Below are positions 5,473 through 6,707 of a stretch of DNA of 6,707 nt, one piece after another (positions within the stretch are counted from its first letter, which is position 1; each line of letters opens with the position of its first letter). The stretch covers positions 1-6,707 of the forward strand of contig CAYVMN010000225.1 in the NCBI GenBank assembly GCA_964452575.1, read 5' to 3'. This DNA is from CAYVMN01 sp964452575 (GTDB lineage Bacteria > Desulfobacterota > DSM-4660 > Desulfatiglandales > Desulfatiglandaceae). Made by a program: the position numbers and the translations under genes. The notes under the pieces are model-generated. The model worked only from the letters and a program-made list of their open reading frames with translations. It did not search any database and was not told where the DNA came from.

Positions 5473-5502
5473 TTTACAGGCGGCGGCCTCCTTTTATATA
5501 CT
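5473..5502 (+). promoter_or_regulatory. Strong candidate sigma-70 promoter for the membrane sensor gene
   Basis: TTTACA at 5473-5478 and TATACT at 5497-5502 each match the -35 and -10 consensus at five of six positions, with an 18-nt spacer; an overlapping TATATA (5495-5500) gives 16 nt. This is the best promoter match in the window. The predicted start near 5508 gives a leader of about 200 nt ahead of the sensor ATG, so the sensor can be transcribed separately from the transporter operon. Confidence 0.55.
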
Positions 5503-5583
5503 ACAGCCCTTGAGACGATGTTTTTGGATCACATGATCGTGCTGAATGTAAGAAGCGTATCGACACTTTGAATTGCGGCAATC

Positions 5584-5637
5584 GGTTGCGGTTGAGAAGC
5601 CCGTAACGGCAACCCGCAGAAAAGACCCTCGCGGTCT
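5584..5637 (+). ncRNA. Two-hairpin structured leader of the sensor mRNA
   Basis: Stem 1: GGTTGCGGTT (5584-5593) pairs with AACGGCAACC (5605-5614) with one G-G mismatch and an 11-nt loop. Stem 2: AGACC (5623-5627) pairs exactly with GGTCT (5633-5637) around CTCGC. Both lie about 75-130 nt after the predicted transcription start and about 75 nt before the sensor ATG. Neither is followed by a T-tract. No known riboswitch core was recognised, so this could be a cis-regulatory leader, a small RNA or chance folding. Confidence 0.3.
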
Positions 5638-5711
5638 GTCATCTTACTCCTCAGTGTTTTCAAGGCGCTAAGGTATTACAAGGACCGGGGTTTTTGGGGC
5701 TTGTGGGGGAT

Positions 5712-6707
5712 ATGTCAATACATGTGAAACTGAAACCGAAATTCTGGGACTATCGGGATGCAGCGGCAGGCCCGTACAAACCCCTTTTCAATTTCCGCCG
5801 AATCTGGGAGATAGCAGTCATCCTCACGTCCGGCGTGGTTTTCTTGCCGCTGATTTCCATAACTGTTGTCGACTACCTCGTGACACAACATGCCATAGAG
5901 TCCGAAATCCTCTTGCGCACTGCTCGGCTCGTCTCCAATACCCGCCGGACCGTCTCTTACTTTCTGGGTGAACGCAAGGCCGCGCTAGATTTCATTGATA
6001 GGGACAACACGTTCGAAGCGTTGAACGATCCGGCCCGGCTTGCCGCCATCCTGGAAAACCTGAAAAAGGGATTTGGTGGATTTGTGGACCTCGGAGTGAT
6101 AGATTCCCTGGGTAGACAGAGGACCTATGTGGGGCCATACAAGCTTGAAGGAAAGAACTACAGCGAGCAGGAGTGGTTTAGGCACGTCTTAGACCGAGGC
6201 GTATACATCAGCGATGTGTTCTTAGGGTTCAGGAACGTTCCGCATCTTATCATTGCAGTGAAGCACAGCCGGCCAGATGGCTCCTTCTATCTGCTTCGCG
6301 CCACACTGGATACCGAGCGCTTTAGGGATATTCTCTCCAGACTCGAGGTGAGCGGGATGGGTGATTTCTTTATCATCAACCGGCAGGGCGCGCTGCAGAC
6401 TCCGTCCCTTTACCATGGCAAGGTTTTCGAAGCGCTCTCGTTCCCCATACCAGAATACGCACCGGAAACTCGAGTGTTCGAATGGGAAAACGCCGAAGGC
6501 CCCCCCCTCATTATCGGGTACAGGTATATCGAAGATACCCCTTTTATCCTTATGGTGGTCAAACAGAAAGAGGCGCTCATGAGGCCCTGGTACGAGACCC
6601 GCCTGAAACTTGTCGGGTTTCTTACTGTCAGCATCGTTGCCATTCTGATAGTGGTCTTGGGCGGGACGACCTATCTTGTGGATCAGCTCTATGAGGCGGA
6701 CCAGAAG
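5712..6707 (+). CDS. Cache-domain membrane sensor, probably a two-component histidine kinase (3' end outside window)
   Basis: The frame is open from ATG 5712 to the right edge (332 codons, no stop). A cytoplasmic N-terminus (FWDYRDAAAGPYKPLFNFRRIWE) precedes a first membrane helix at about 33-57. A large extracytoplasmic domain of about 240 residues then has double-Cache hallmarks: LGVIDSLGRQRTYVGPY, the YSEQEWF segment, GVYISDVFLGFRNVPHLIIAV and a second part with GDFFIINRQGAL. The second helix lies at about 301-323, and the start of a cytoplasmic signalling helix (YEADQK) is visible. Such sensors bind small organic ligands outside the membrane. The output domain is not in the window; histidine kinase is the best guess from family habit and from the receivers nearby, but GGDEF or chemoreceptor outputs are possible. 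The start is uncertain: GGGGGA at 5705-5710 is too close to ATG 5712, so GTG 5703 or GTG 5724 are alternatives. Confidence 0.85.
   Translation, partial: MSIHVKLKPKFWDYRDAAAGPYKPLFNFRRIWEIAVILTSGVVFLPLISITVVDYLVTQHAIESEILLRTARLVSNTRRTVSYFLGERKAALDFIDRDNTFEALNDPARLAAILENLKKGFGGFVDLGVIDSLGRQRTYVGPYKLEGKNYSEQEWFRHVLDRGVYISDVFLGFRNVPHLIIAVKHSRPDGSFYLLRATLDTERFRDILSRLEVSGMGDFFIINRQGALQTPSLYHGKVFEALSFPIPEYAPETRVFEWENAEGPPLIIGYRYIEDTPFILMVVKQKEALMRPWYETRLKLVGFLTVSIVAILIVVLGGTTYLVDQLYEADQK

Larger units (their letters stand above)
5298..5711. other. Gene-free region with promoter and structured leader before the membrane sensor
   Basis: About 414 nt without a convincing gene. The first 160 nt are open in one plus frame and in one short minus frame, but no good start, ribosome binding site or recognisable domain is present. 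The second half holds the promoter at 5473-5502, a near-palindrome GATCA-CA-TGATC at 5527-5538 and two stems at 5584-5637. No tRNA, rRNA or known riboswitch core was recognised, and no clear terminator for the CBS gene. Confidence 0.6.

Noticed and set aside
5519..5572. A 17-codon upstream frame (ATG TTT TTG ... TGA) in the sensor leader as a leader peptide.
   Set aside because: No Shine-Dalgarno precedes it and the peptide has no run of regulatory codons.
1..6707. CRISPR array, insertion sequence, tRNA/rRNA, prophage attachment site.
   Set aside because: No regularly spaced direct repeats, transposase frame, tRNA T-loop signature or attachment duplication was seen on either strand.

Overview
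The window looks like a chromosomal segment of an uncultured Desulfobacterota (deltaproteobacterial, probably sulfate-reducing) bacterium. This is inferred from protein style: a LonA tail, short receiver-only regulators, a PAS/sigma-54 activator with clustered cysteines, a TauE/SafE permease followed by a small membrane protein and a CBS protein, and a large Cache-type membrane sensor. Base composition is mixed, roughly half GC. No phylogenetic test was possible.

Layout. (1) 2-865, plus strand: the C-terminal third of a LonA protease, entering from the left edge with an intact Ser-Lys catalytic dyad. (2) 891-2905, minus strand, convergent with lon: a row of signalling genes read right to left. 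First is a sigma-54 activator remnant (2360-2905) with an in-frame TGA and two missing blocks. Next is a receiver gene broken by a deletion of about 85 nt with a frameshift (2058-2341). Then comes a full-length receiver-like protein that has lost its phosphorylation residues (1540-2034). Last is an intact single-domain response regulator (891-1346) with its own candidate promoter. (3) 2906-3231: a divergent intergenic region with a plausible sigma-70 promoter facing right. (4) 3232-5297, plus strand: a three-gene operon encoding a TauE/SafE permease, a three-helix DUF1634-like membrane protein and a twin-CBS protein. Each gene has a strong Shine-Dalgarno at a 7-nt spacing. (5) 5298-5711: a gene-free stretch with a very good sigma-70 promoter and a structured leader of about 200 nt. 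(6) 5712-6707, plus strand: the N-terminal sensor half of a Cache-domain membrane sensor, probably a histidine kinase, running off the right edge.

How it may work together (inference): the membrane sensor and the single-domain response regulators look like parts of one signalling locus built around an anion or sulfur-compound permease with a nucleotide-sensing CBS partner. The regulatory branch on the minus strand is decaying, with two of its four genes broken and a third lacking the canonical phosphorylation chemistry, while the transporter operon and the distal receiver look intact. The two full-length receivers end in the same short C-terminal peptide (core AFAEAG), and a similar string occurs in the linker of the CBS protein. 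This recurring peptide and the serial decay of the regulators are the most noteworthy signals here.
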